From the NCBI RefSeq assembly GCF_002127325.2, contig NC_035445.2:84852468-84916467 (forward strand): DNA of 64,000 bases, in the 5' to 3' direction. The first letter of the stretch is position 1; every line of letters starts with the position of its first letter. The notes beneath the pieces are model-generated. The model made no database searches, was not told the DNA's origin, and saw only the letters and a list, made by a program, of their open reading frames with translations. Source of the stretch: Helianthus annuus (taxonomy: Eukaryota; Streptophyta; Magnoliopsida; Asterales; Asteraceae). Positions 46,343 through 57,252 of the stretch are shown here, piece after piece. Made by a program: the position numbers and the translations under genes.

Positions 46343-48080
46343 AGTCTAGAACACTCGTAATCCTCAACCGGCTTTGAAACCGGACGGAATCTACGAAGAA
46401 ACTGTTGGAATTTATGGATTTCGGTTGGTTCAGAAACTTAACAAGAGAAGCAACTAAAAAAGCGGTGAACGGTATTTAACGTACACAATTTGTTGGAATT
46501 TGTGGATTTCAGTTGGTTCATGCGTTGAAGTACTGAATCAACAGAAATAACTGAAATAACAGCTTCGGAATCTATTAATACAACTGGTTACTCGGTCGAA
46601 TAATGGCCAACAAGAAACAAATCATTAAAGCTCACATTTTACTACCTTGACCATGTTTTTTGACAAATCATCTGCTTCCTGAATCTGAAAGTTAGCTAGA
46701 CCCCTCAAGTTGTCATTCATAACAACTAAGCGTCTGGAGAAGAGTATGTTGATATAGGAGAGTTGATGCAATTTTCCAAGCATTTTATCGTGTGTTGTAA
46801 TTTTAATGAAGCAATGAAGATTGAATATGCAAACTGCATCCGTTTTGTATACGGAAACAGTGGCTATGGGAAATACAAACCCGACACGTCTTCTGTGATG
46901 ATTCGAAACATTCCGAATAACTGGCAGAAGAACCCGACACGTCTTCTGCTAGTTACTATTTTCTTCGGTTTCAACAAATCTTTCAAGACCATTCACCTCT
47001 TTCAACCTACCAAAACATCGTAAACCCCTTCTTTTAATCTATTAGAACAATCCTTCTTTTAATCTATTAGAACGAGGCAACTTTCCTTATCACCCGAACC
47101 GGTGATTTCTTATCCATACTATTCTTCATAGCCATATTCCCACTCACAAGTTGTTGATCTTTGGGTGGTGATTTACTCCCGATAAACCATGCCCACCTTA
47201 ACCAGAATAGATAAGCGTATCACTCGATCCACTTACATTCGAATAACGCTGAGAAACCACAACGCTTATGCCCAGATTCTTTCCTTCAATCTTGGCAAAA
47301 TCAATGCCTGCTAGTTTTATTATTTCCGTCTACATGTGTTTTGAAATAGGCTTTGTTCTTGGTTTAATGAAGTTACACGTAACATCTAGTTATATTCAGA
47401 TTTAAACAATGCACGCCTCAACTAAGATAACAGACATCCATCAAGCTCAAAAAGAAAACTTGTGTTTCCCATAGTCACAAAAGATTGCGGTTTGTATTTC
47501 GCATAGCCACCGTTTCCGTAGTAAAAAACGGTTGCGGTTTGTATTTCGCATAGCCACCGTTTCCGTAGTAAAAAACGGTTGCGGTTTGCACATTCAATCT
47601 TCAATACTTCATTAAAATACCACCAGTAGAAGAACTCAACACGTCTTCATGTTACGAAGAATGTTCTAGAAATTGAAGGAAAAGGAAAAGATTTGTTGAA
47701 ATCGAATTTGACAACTATGACAACTTATTAAAAGTAGCAATCACCTCTAATCATTTCCTGGTCAAATCACACAATATAAAGTTTAAAGTTATCGTGTGTT
47801 GTAGTTTGGAAAGATGACCGACTAGAGATCTGAATAACAAACTGTGGAGAACTTGTTTGTGTCGGGTTCTTCTGCTAGTTATTCGGAATCGATAAATAAC
47901 CAACATGAAGATCTCTGCGATCGCTAAGGTTTCCATCAACGGACTGATCAGTAACGTTACTCTACCTGTGCTCCGATTTAAGCGGCGTGTTTCGATCAAC
48001 GTTTATCGACATTGTTAAAGTTGATGAAGAGTTTAGAAACCCTAGAATGATTGTGTTTTTACCGGAAAAAACGTGATACT
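46343..48080. other. Interior of the palindrome-ended element, rearranged repeats
   Basis: No gene. 46800-46880 and 47455-47610 are inverted copies of each other (GATTGAATATGCAAACTGCA against GATTGAATGTGCAAACCGCA on the other strand), and CCCGACACGTCTTCTG recurs. Confidence 0.5.
47486..47590. repeat. 47-bp tandem repeat, 2.3 copies
   Basis: TTGCGGTTTGTATTTCGCAT then AGCCACCGTTTCCGTAGTAA and AAAACGG recurs directly at a 47-bp spacing, with a partial third copy. Confidence 0.9.
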
Positions 48081-48092
48081 TGAAAAAACACC

Positions 48093-48331
48093 ATTATATA
48101 CGGCCCGTATACAGTTATACGACCCGTATAAATGTGGTAACATCAAAAACCTCCCAAAATAAATCCATTGAGTCGTATACGTTTTACAAATCGTATACCG
48201 AAGTATATGGCTCGTATAACTATATACGAGCCGTATATAATAAAATAAAAAAAAACATTCTCTGCGCATTTTCCTATTCAAAAACATTCTATATGGGCCG
48301 TATAATCGTATACGGCCCGTATACACTAGGG
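48093..48331. repeat. Cluster of three ATACGGCCCGTAT palindromes
   Basis: Hairpin units near 48095-48129, 48203-48238 and 48291-48325, each of the form ATACGGCCCGTAT, 3-5 bases, then the inverted half. A fourth lies at 43407-43440 at the other end. Spacing is about 90-110 bp. Confidence 0.8.
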
Positions 48332-48334
48332 GTG

Positions 48335-50332
48335 TGAAAATAAGATATAAGGGGTGTGGGAACAAGGGAGCCTATAAAAAAATTCACCAAATTTATTCGT
48401 ATATACATATCCTTCTTCGCTCAAAACGCTTATCTGCATAGTCGTTTGCCATATAAGTTCATTGATACAAGAAGTATGAACTTCCCTCCATGGCTGTTTT
48501 TGCCGGCATAGCTACCTGTAAATAAGATGTTACTCTTACATTATACAGTGTGGAGGGATATGAAAAGTGGGCGTTATTCGACACGTGGATGACACGTCAA
48601 CACCTGTCAGAAACGGGACGTTGTGCCAAAACGCGGGGTGTGGAACAGTGGCGTTATTCGACACATGTCACCTATTTTTTATTATTTTTATATAAAATGT
48701 GTATTTAAATTTTTTAAATACCTATATAATAATTAACAATAATAAAAAAGATTAGAAAATGTAAATATAAAGATACATAAATAAAAAAGGTTACATGATT
48801 TAAATAAAAAAAACAACATAAATTAAAAATAACAAAAGGAAGTTAAAAAAACCGAACTAAGTATGATATTTTGCCGTGAATATGCTGAAAAGTGTTGAGT
48901 TTTTATATAGATGCGGTAAAATATATTTTTTAAATAAAAAATAATTTAAATAATGTCTTTGGGCTTTGGGGTCCAACGGCTATATGTCACCTCATTCATA
49001 ACGTGCCACGTTGACACACATTTATTCACAACGCCGGTCGAAAATTGCACCCCCATCCATAAACGCAGTGGTAGATCCAACCCTGTTTTGTGGGTTCATA
49101 TGAACCCATTCGATTTGGAAAAAATTAGTAAGAGTTTTGTATGGTTTGAAAAAAATAGTGCGAATCTACCAAAACGAACCCACTGAAAGAAGTTTCTGGA
49201 TCCGCCAATAAACGCCACTCACAACACAGTCGACGGTGTGATGTGTACAACCTGAAAAGGCATATACATCGTTGATCTACGCCCACAGTCCACACTCTAG
49301 TGTTAAAGAAATACAGAATGTGTATATGTGAGGGATGTGTGAGAGATTGTATTGAATTTGTAGCAAGCATCGGTTGACTATTAGAAGTCCTATCAAGTGT
49401 CCAGTAGCTACCCGTAGAAGACTTCAAGATATTGTAGTCAAGCCCATATTTTCTTCTTTCAGAAAAACAAATTTATTTTTTATTTAGTGCCACTAGTGCT
49501 TACAGGTCCTCGGACCCTGATGTTTTTTAAAAAGTTAGTAGATTCAGTATATTAAATATTATAACGGCCCTATAAATACAATTAAATGGACTCTATAGAA
49601 AGAAAAGAAAAGTTGATGTAGTAGTAAACCTCTCTCTTTACCAACAAGAGGTCATAGGTTCAATCCTTGTATAGCCCGTTAATGGACCCCATTGGAAAAA
49701 AATCTTGGGTCCGTCACTGAGTGTTTTATAGGGTTAAAAATGGAAAATAACGATGTAACTATGTAAAATTCTTATTTCGTGTATGTGATTTGGATGGAAT
49801 TATAATTTATAACGTACATCCAAAATATAAAAATTTTGTTCGCCAGATTATAATTTGTACTTTTTTTCAAAATGAATCTAGCTAACTAACTTCATCCATA
49901 TTTTCGATTTTATATTAATTTGAGGTGTATTTTATTTTTAACTGAGGTACAAGTTATTAATATATACAATCTTTCAATGCATACATTTATATAATAAAAT
50001 ATTATTTTTTAGTTAATTAAAAGGCATGCCTCCACTACAATATTGTATATATATTTAATATATACATTTGTAGAACATTTATTATTATCTTTTTAGAAAA
50101 GTAAACTTCACAACAAAACATCTCCGATTCAAACAGGCAAAATGTCAAACAACAAACAACACCCTTGATCCAAACGGGCAAAGTACAGACAATTAAAACA
50201 TATACAACAGATATTTACACCATTCTACTCATCTAATATTTTTACAAGATGATATATTTTTAGCCCAAGCAAAACCCCTTGATTTTATCTCCCCAGCAAT
50301 ATCTTGCGGACTTCTTATAATCTGCTTGAAAA
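48335..50332. other. Gene-free interval with one small hAT-like MITE
   Basis: AT-rich. Contains GTGGCGTTATTCGACAC(A/G)TG repeated at about 48577 and 48649, the MITE at 49076-49206, and a tRNA-like B-box GGTTCAATCC near 49658 beside CTTGGGTCCGTCACTG. No protein gene recognised. Confidence 0.4.
49076..49206. mobile_element. Small hAT-like MITE
   Basis: 131 bp with ends CAGTGGTAGATCCAA and, reversed, GGCGGATCCAGAA. Flanks CATAAACG (49068-49075) and AATAAACG (49207-49214) agree at seven of eight positions. The ends resemble those of the nested element at 31454. Confidence 0.65.
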
Positions 50333-50725
50333 GGATAAATTACGTTTTTCGTCCTTTATGTTTTTATCAGGTTGCAATGGATACCATTTAACTTCAATAA
50401 TTACAGTCACAATCCTTTATTTGTAAAATACATTACATCATACGTCCTTTAACACTAACCCTATTAAATTTATCAGTTAAGTCTGGTCATGTGCAAAGCA
50501 CATGAGGGTGTTTCAGTCATTTTACGCTACCCATTTATTTAAAAGTATATTTATAAATAAAACCATATCTTTTATCATTGTTCTTCTTCTCCACTTGCCA
50601 CCACCACCAACCTATCACCACCCCTACCACCACTGTTCTTGTCAACTCTCAAACTCTCCCGTCCCTTTCTCTAACAACGGAACCACCCAAACATTTTGCA
50701 AAAGCTCAGATCTGCACACAAAAAA

Positions 50726-52350
50726 GAGTAAACTGCCATTTTGGTCCCTGTGGTTTGGGCACTTTTGCCATTTTAGTCCAAATCTCAAACTTTTTACATC
50801 TGGGTCCCTGTGGTTTGCATTTTGTTGCCATTTTAGTCCAAAATCCAAAAACCCCCTATTTTGACTGTTGAAACCTAATTGTTTTGTCTTCTTGTACAGG
50901 GGCATTTTGGTCATTTTAATTTTATTATAACATATCTGCAGACAAACCAGATCTCCACCCTCACTTTCAACCCAAACAAACGCAAACTCCGAATTCCCCT
51001 TGTTCTTGCACAAATTCAATGTTCTGATCTTGTTTGTGTTCAAATGTTACCTTCCAAAGGTGGAGCTCCTCCACCGCCTTTACCCCTGACCCAGATTTGC
51101 AGCCTAACCCCTCATAAATTTCTCTTTCGCGCCGTTTCTCTACCAGGTCTAGTAGTGCCGCCAAAAATGCCAGAGAGCTATCTGGTGCCCTAGCTTCCTC
51201 AGGTGTCTCTATTGGCTCCAGCAAAGGAGTTCACAAGGCGTCAAAGGGTGAAAAGGGGCGTATTCCCTTGGCCAATATCAGTGTGAACGATTTACTTCAT
51301 GGAAATTCGAATGTCACCATCCAGGAAAAGAGTATGGCTTCAATTGCGGCCATTGAAGTTGAGAGTGCTGTCTTGCAACCTACACCTGGAGGTATTGACC
51401 CATCTGTCAAGAAATCGATGTCAAATCCAGATGATCTAGGTATAATCCCCCCTGTTTCTTTTTCTACACCCTCTAAATCTCCGTGCACAACAAATTCAAT
51501 GTTTGTTGAAGTGCCGACACCTGTTAAGATCCTTAATTTTGACGATATGGGGAATTTAGAGGATGGTGGTTGGGTTTCGGAAGAAGAAGAGGTAGTTGAG
51601 GGACAAGATTCTCCTCATCAGCCAGAAAACATGGATGATATGGCAACAGTCCCACCACCATCTCCCACCACCACCACCACAACCATCTGCCACCACCTCA
51701 TTCTTCACCGTCCACCTGCCACCGCCACCACCCGCAACCCACCTGCCATCAACACACCTAGCACCATCACCACCAACAACACCCACCGCCCCACCCCCAC
51801 CATCTATCACCGTCCACCAACCTCCTACCACCACCACCACCACAACCACTTCGTCGCCGCCCACCCCAACCCTAACCGAACACCCACAAACACCCAAAAA
51901 TTTCAACCTTTCAACTGGAAATTACCTTCACAGGTGGTTATCCACAAATGGCGAGCTTAGGTTTCGATTTGGCACCTAGAGTCTTAATTTCAATTTAGAA
52001 AAATACAGATATGGTGGAGGAGAAGCAAGCATTTGAACTAGATTTATATTTAGATATAGAGAGAGAAAAAAGAGAGAGGGTGGGAGACTTTAGAGAGAGA
52101 GAGAATGTTTTAATCTGGGGAAAGATGAAAAATGCTTTTATTTAGTTATAATAATTTTAAAATGACCAAAATACCCCTGAGGGTAAGGACAAAACAGGAT
52201 GTTTTAATTTGGTGATTCTGGTCAAATATCACTTTTGGACCAAAATGGCAACAAAATGCAAACCACAGGGATCCAGATGTAAAAAGTTTGAGATTTAGAC
52301 TAAAATGGCAAAACTGGCCAAACCACTGGGACCAAAATGGTAGTTTACTC
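50726..52350. mobile_element. Nested Mutator-like element, GAGTAAACTG family, with captured ORF
   Basis: 1,625 bp, inverted ends GAGTAAACTGCCATTTTGG and, reversed, GAGTAAACTACCATTTTGG, with long TIRs containing GTCCCTGTGGTTTGGGC. Flanks are A-rich on both sides, so the duplication cannot be read with certainty. The same TIR family bounds the NF-YC-carrying element at 59279. Confidence 0.85.
51145..51960 (+). other. Captured open reading frame of unknown origin
   Basis: Open frame to a TAG at 51958-51960 with ordinary-looking protein composition: SSAAKNARELSGALASSG, KGEKGRIPLANISVNDLL, VEVPTPVKILNFDDMGN and an acidic EEEEVVEG segment. It then runs into a (CCA)n tract that encodes threonine-, proline- and histidine-rich sequence. 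There is no ATG near the start, so it is probably a piece of a larger gene. I do not recognise the family. Confidence 0.5.
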
Positions 52351-53117
52351 AAAAAAAAAAAAAAAAAAATCCTAGACATCAACAGAAATATAACGCCGGA
52401 AACCTGCAAGTCCTTACCAAACACACCCTCCTCGAAACTCGGAAACCTGTAAGTCCTTTCTTTAATGTTCATTTTTTTCCGGGATCCATTATCAAGAATA
52501 CTAAACGGGGAATCTTGAAAACACTAATCTGAATGAATACCCAGATAGATTTTGGCTTAATGAAAGTGGATTTAGCCTGTAAATCTCAAATGAAGATGAA
52601 ACAATAAAAAAAAAGTTGTGATCTTGTGAACTGGGTTTCGATCGTTTTTTATACAAAATTTAGAAAATTGAAAGCTTGTGTAGAAACTAGGTTCACCTTT
52701 TATAAAATATAATTACAAAATATATAATAACGAGACTCTCGTTATTCATAGGAAATATCATAGTACAATACTGGTTGCAATAACTAAATAAAAAGAATAT
52801 AAAATATAATTTTATATACCAATCTTGATTCAAGCCGTATCTCTAGTGGGTCCTTCACGCGCGTTTGATAGCATCCTAGACTCGAGTATTCATCATCTTG
52901 AGTCTTGAAAAATACTCATTGACTGCAACAAAGAGCACACTAAAACGTTGACGATTTTGGTTGAGACACGTGTTCAACACGCTTCCCTTAAAACAGATTT
53001 CGCGCCCCTACTAAAGACGACGCGTCTGTCTCCCAGGGTACAACAGCCGAAGCAGTATGTACTGCCGAAGATGGCCACGCGCCCGAGGTTACACCGGATA
53101 AAATTATAGTATTAGAA
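52351..53117. other. Interior of the 4-kb MULE, no gene recognised
   Basis: Poly(A) at 52351-52370, then AT-rich sequence. 52985-53090 is GC-richer and can be read as a short peptide on the minus strand, without a recognisable match. Confidence 0.35.
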
Positions 53118-53122
53118 CTTGT

Positions 53123-53570
53123 GGGAAATAATGGTATGAAGATGATGAAATCGAATAGAAAAAACATATCTCTATAAGTACCCAACACATGGGTCTTCAA
53201 GTATCTCCAAAAACTCTTCTATTTTTTTTCTTCTAAAAATTCCAGTTTCAATTCTCTACTTGTAATTAGCTTCATCAAGTTAGGCATATAACCTACTTTG
53301 CATACAAGAGATATGGGGTAGAGAAGAGTCCCACTTTATTAAAGATTTTATTATAGAAATAAACTCTAATAAAAACTAATAAATTGACATAAAACTCTAC
53401 TAAAAGTCTCACTTTATTAGAGATATAAACTCTAATAAAACTAATAAATTGACATAAAACTCCACTTAAGAGTTTATCACCCACATGAAAAGTCTAGTAA
53501 ATAATTATAATTTTACTAAATTATAATTTCACTAAATTAATATCCATTCACACCATCTAAATTTCCAACA
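53123..53570. mobile_element. Solo LTR, probably Ty1/copia
   Basis: 448 bp flanked by a perfect 5-bp duplication ACTTG (53118-53122 and 53571-53575). It begins TGGGAAATAATGG and ends TTTCCAACA; in reverse it starts TGTTGGAAATTTAGATGG, the usual start of copia LTRs. It holds a diverged tandem repeat (AACTCTAATAAAA...CTAATAAATTGACAT). Orientation is not certain. Confidence 0.72.
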
Positions 53571-53714
53571 ACTTGTTAGTTGTTAGGCATTATTTTTTAT
53601 TACTTTTGTTGTAGTTGTGAAGAATAAAGTGGGTTCGTAATATATAGCAGTAGCCAGTAGGTATCCCCCAATATTGAATGGTATCTCGTATATTGATTTT
53701 TATATATTATATTA

Positions 53715-54024
53715 GGGGAGTGGGGTGGTATCATTTGCAAAAATTCTATCACTTACAAACATCCAATCAAGTTCCGCCATGTCATCAACCATTTTTCCAT
53801 CACTCACAACCTTTTTTAGTGACAATGGTCATCACTCACAACACCCAACAATAAACCCTCACACCCTCTCACATCCATTTATCACTTACACCCCATAACG
53901 CGTTGAAATTATCACGAAATCTATACCATCACTCGTTAAACTTGCATGTGGCGGTGGGGAGTTTGAGTTCATCACGCGTTGTAATGTTTTATCTCAGAGG
54001 AAAGTTCCTCCAACCCCATTCCCC
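53715..54024. mobile_element. PIF/Harbinger-like MITE
   Basis: 310 bp, TTA duplication (53712-53714 and 54025-54027), ends GGGGAGTGGGGTGG and, reversed, GGGGAATGGGGTTGG. Interior rich in ATCACT/AGTGAT words. Ends resemble the ORF1-carrying element at 36436, which may be its relative. Confidence 0.82.
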
Positions 54025-54397
54025 TTAGACAATTCTTTTGTAGCATGGCAGTGGCCGGATGTGGTGGATTTGGTGACACGGTGGCGGGTACGGCGGTGGA
54101 GTTGGTTGTAGAAAGTGGGGGACTGAGATTAAGACAAAGAGATTTGGAATTGTTTATTTGTCTAAGGGTAAGTTACATTTTTTGTCCTTCATACTAGTAA
54201 AATTACTAACATACCCTCATGTGTAAGGCACATGCCAAACTTAACTAATAAATTTAACTGGGTTAGTGCTAAAGGACGTAGGGTGTAGTGTGTTTTACAA
54301 ATAAAGGATTGTGACTGTAATTATTGAAGTTAAAGGGCATCCATTGTAATCTGATACAAACATAAAGGACGAAAAGTGTAATTTACCCGCTTGAAAA

Positions 54398-54739
54398 TTA
54401 ACTCATTCATTTCTTTCCAAATACACCAACACGAAATAATCAGTAATCCTTGAATGAAACTTTGTAATCCAATATTCATAACTTTGTTATTTATGAAATA
54501 TACTAGGTATGTTATTGTGTATTCGTAATTAAAAAAAAGATAGTGTGTAGTCTCACCCCCACCACGTTACTCATTAAGATGAATCAAATCTCGTAGAGTC
54601 GTAAGAGAACTCTTTTTTCCGGCCACTTTGAAGCACTTGTTTTTAGTAAGGATTCAGCCACTTTTCATTTTCCCAAGTAAATTTGAGCAAGGTCCCACAG
54701 TGTTTTTCTTTCAAGATTCTTTGGACGGTAACCATGTTA
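54398..54739. other. Gene-free flank
   Basis: AT-rich sequence between the 4-kb MULE and the next MITE. No features recognised. Confidence 0.3.
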
Positions 54740-55087
54740 GATCATCTGTAGTGGTTAGCACCTCATCTTTGGGCGTTTTGTAATATATGGCAGCCTAGTC
54801 AGCAATAGGGCATTATGAGTAGTTTTCTAAAATGGGTGTAATGAGGATGTGAGCATTATGGGGCATTATGTTTGTAAGAAAATTAAATAAAAAAACATCA
54901 AGAAAGTCTGATTGGTTTTACAAAAAAAGAAAATGAAGGTGATTGGACACAAGAAAAGATGCAAGGCGTGGAAAATACAACGCCAAATGCCAATTTAGGT
55001 TGAAAAACGCCCCTGGGGGCCGAGCTCAGGCGTGGATTGGGCGTTTTGGGGGTTAAAAACGCCCATTTCAAACGATTACGCACGGTC
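54740..55087. mobile_element. PIF/Harbinger-like MITE
   Basis: 348 bp, TTA duplication (54737-54739 and 55088-55090), diverged ends GATCATCTGTAGTGG and, reversed, GACCGTGCGTAATCG. Contains GGGCATTATG and AACGCCC words also seen in the element at 57253. Confidence 0.65.
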
Positions 55088-55090
55088 TTA

Positions 55091-55932
55091 GTATGTTAAA
55101 GTGGATCGAAATTCCCAAAATAGCCTCGTCTTAAGATTCTCATTATTTTATTATCATTTTATTATTTAATTCAACTTCAAATTTTTAAAAATAACATGTA
55201 TGAGTGATTAAGATTCTTATGTTATCTCGAATTAAAAATTAAGATTATAAAGTCAAAAGAAGACATCTAATAATTAATTAAATGGCAAAATTGTAATTAA
55301 GCTTAATAGAGTTATAAAACATTATAGTTAGGTTGTATGCATTTATCCCTATTAATTATTTTTAGTATATAGAGAGTATTACGTCATAGATTTAATGTAT
55401 CCAAGGTTTGTATTCTAGCACTTAACCATATAAAAAATAAACCATTCAGGCATCAATTTTTTTTTATATCCATGTGAAAGGAATTTCATAGAAAGTTGTA
55501 ATAAAGCGACAAAATGCTAATGAATTTATGTTTACAATCTACCTCAAATTTATTTGTTTGTGTAGGTTTAATGATATTTTGTTGTTTTTAAACTCACTGT
55601 GATAAAAGAAACATTAAGTTTAAGTTCAATTTATTTATAACATTTTTTTTGAGCGAAAAATATTTTTTTTAACCCAAGATCTTCTCCTTACAAACTCAGG
55701 TGTATAAATGTTTTGCTTTTACGAATGGACCATCATTCCATTGGTAATTTATTATTAACATTTTAGCAATATTATTCTTGAATTGGCATACAAAACACAA
55801 TTGATTCTTAAATAATATTTAAAAACTGTTTTAAATTTAGGCGTTTAAAAATAAGCTATGATTATTGTAAATAACTTTTCCACCCATTTTAGTAATTATT
55901 TTTCAAATCACCCATTTGGGTAAATAATTTTT
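55091..55932. other. Gene-free AT-rich interval
   Basis: About 840 bp of AT-rich sequence with no long ORF, no paired ends and no RNA gene recognised. Confidence 0.35.
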
Positions 55933-56465
55933 GGGGAATTGGCCTGTAATAATCCTACCTAGACCTTATTGGCCATTAATAATCCCACCTCAGAATATCC
56001 CCCCCACCAGTCCCACCTTTCACTTATTTTTCCTACAATGGTCCCCCGTTAAAAAACCTTAACGGAGTTAAGGTTTTTTCCAAATTACAAACAGATTTTT
56101 TAGGGCTTTTGATCAGAATGATGATACGAGTCCATTGATGTAAAACTTACTTCAAAATGGTGCTCCAAGTGACTTGATTTTGGTTAATTGGAAATTTAAA
56201 CACCCGAATTGAAGCGTCATTTTCATCGTTTGGAGCACCGTTTCGAGGCAAGTTTTACATCAATGGCCTCGTATCGTTGTTCTAATCAAAAGCCCTAAAA
56301 AATCTGTTTGTAATTTGGAAAAAAGCTTAACTCCGTTAAGTTTTTTTAACAAGGGACCATTGTGGGAAAAATAGGTGAAATGTGGGACTGGTGGGGGGAA
56401 TATTCTGAGGTGGGATTATTAATGACCAATAAGGTTTAGGTGGGATTATTACAGGCCAATTTCCC
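55933..56465. mobile_element. Foldback Mutator-like MITE
   Basis: 533 bp, perfect 9-bp duplication ATAATTTTT (55924-55932 and 56466-56474). Almost the whole element is an imperfect inverted repeat of about 250-bp arms, beginning GGGGAATTGGCCTGTAATAA and, reversed, GGGAAATTGGCCTGTAATAA. Transcripts would form a long hairpin. No coding sequence. Confidence 0.9.
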
Positions 56466-56474
56466 ATAATTTTT

Positions 56475-57249
56475 CCACCAACACCCTTTTGGAAAAAACT
56501 CGTTTACATTGTAGTTTACTTTTTTTTCACTAACAATGTTTATCTATTTTATTTGTGTTATTATGTTTGTTTATTATTTAACTAACTAATTATTAATAAC
56601 AATAATAATAAAAAAAGAATTTATCGTCATAATAATCATTGTAATAATTTTTTATTTGTAAAAAATGTATATATTGTTTAATAATATTTTTTTTGAAAAT
56701 AATATATGAAAGCCTTTAAATCAATAGATAATATAATGTGCTCCGGTAGTTATTATTTAAATTGCTAAACAGAATGGTGAAGAAGGTCCTCATGAAGATT
56801 TGAAAGAAACAGTGTATGAACATTTGAAGAAGTAAAGGAAAGGAGATTTAGGACTTCCAAACTTAAATATAAGTAGTAAATATATAGAAAAATATTCTTA
56901 TATTCGAATATGCAAAGTATCCCAACTTTTTAAAAACTGGTATCCGAACCGAAAACTTGGATATCCAAAAATTCGGGTATTCGAATTTCGGATAATTTGG
57001 GTTCGGAATATCAGATATTCAGTTTTTTTAACCACCCTAGGAAAATGTATTCGAATCACATCAAAATACGTATAAAGATTGGATAGCACAACCTATTACA
57101 TATGTAAACATAGATTAAAACTCGATATGCAAATTAAATTAAACTAGCCGTCTTAAGATCAACGATAGTGTGTGGCACCCCCTCTTGACTTGTTTGTAAA
57201 ACTGTTAAGTTTTGACTAGTTACTCAATTCAATTCGTGCATTTTACCAC
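56475..57249. other. Gene-free interval with a TATCCGA-word relic
   Basis: AT-rich. 56925-57039 carries TATCCGAACCG/ATTCGGGTATTCG words and ends AACCACCCTA, like the end of the element at 5688-5842. No gene. Confidence 0.4.
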
Positions 57250-57252
57250 TAA

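Larger units (their letters stand above)
43403..48334. mobile_element. Candidate TIR element with palindromic ATACGGCCCGTAT ends, interrupted by a solo LTR
   Basis: The left end GTGTATACGGGCCGTATAC and the right end read in reverse start with the same 19 bases and stay similar over about 45 bp, each end being itself a hairpin. Without the 2.65 kb solo LTR and its duplication the element would be about 2.3 kb. Phrases recur between the two flanks of the solo LTR (GTACTGAA(T)CAACAGAAATAAC, CTTTAATCTATTAGAAC). No transposase was seen and no target duplication was found, so the assignment and limits are tentative. Confidence 0.45.
50333..54388. mobile_element. 4-kb Mutator-like element with several nested insertions
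   Basis: Perfect 9-bp duplication GCTTGAAAA (50324-50332 and 54389-54397). Long inverted repeats beginning GGATAAATTACGTTTTTCGT and, reversed, GGGTAAATTACACTTTTCGT, the same family as at 6824 and 8138. Its own interior near 50577-50690 resembles that of the 8138 element. Nested inside are another MULE, a solo LTR and a Harbinger MITE. Confidence 0.92.

Noticed and set aside
52988..53200. Protein-coding exon on the minus strand
   Set aside because: Short, hydrophobic at its start, no recognisable motif, partly within the solo LTR.
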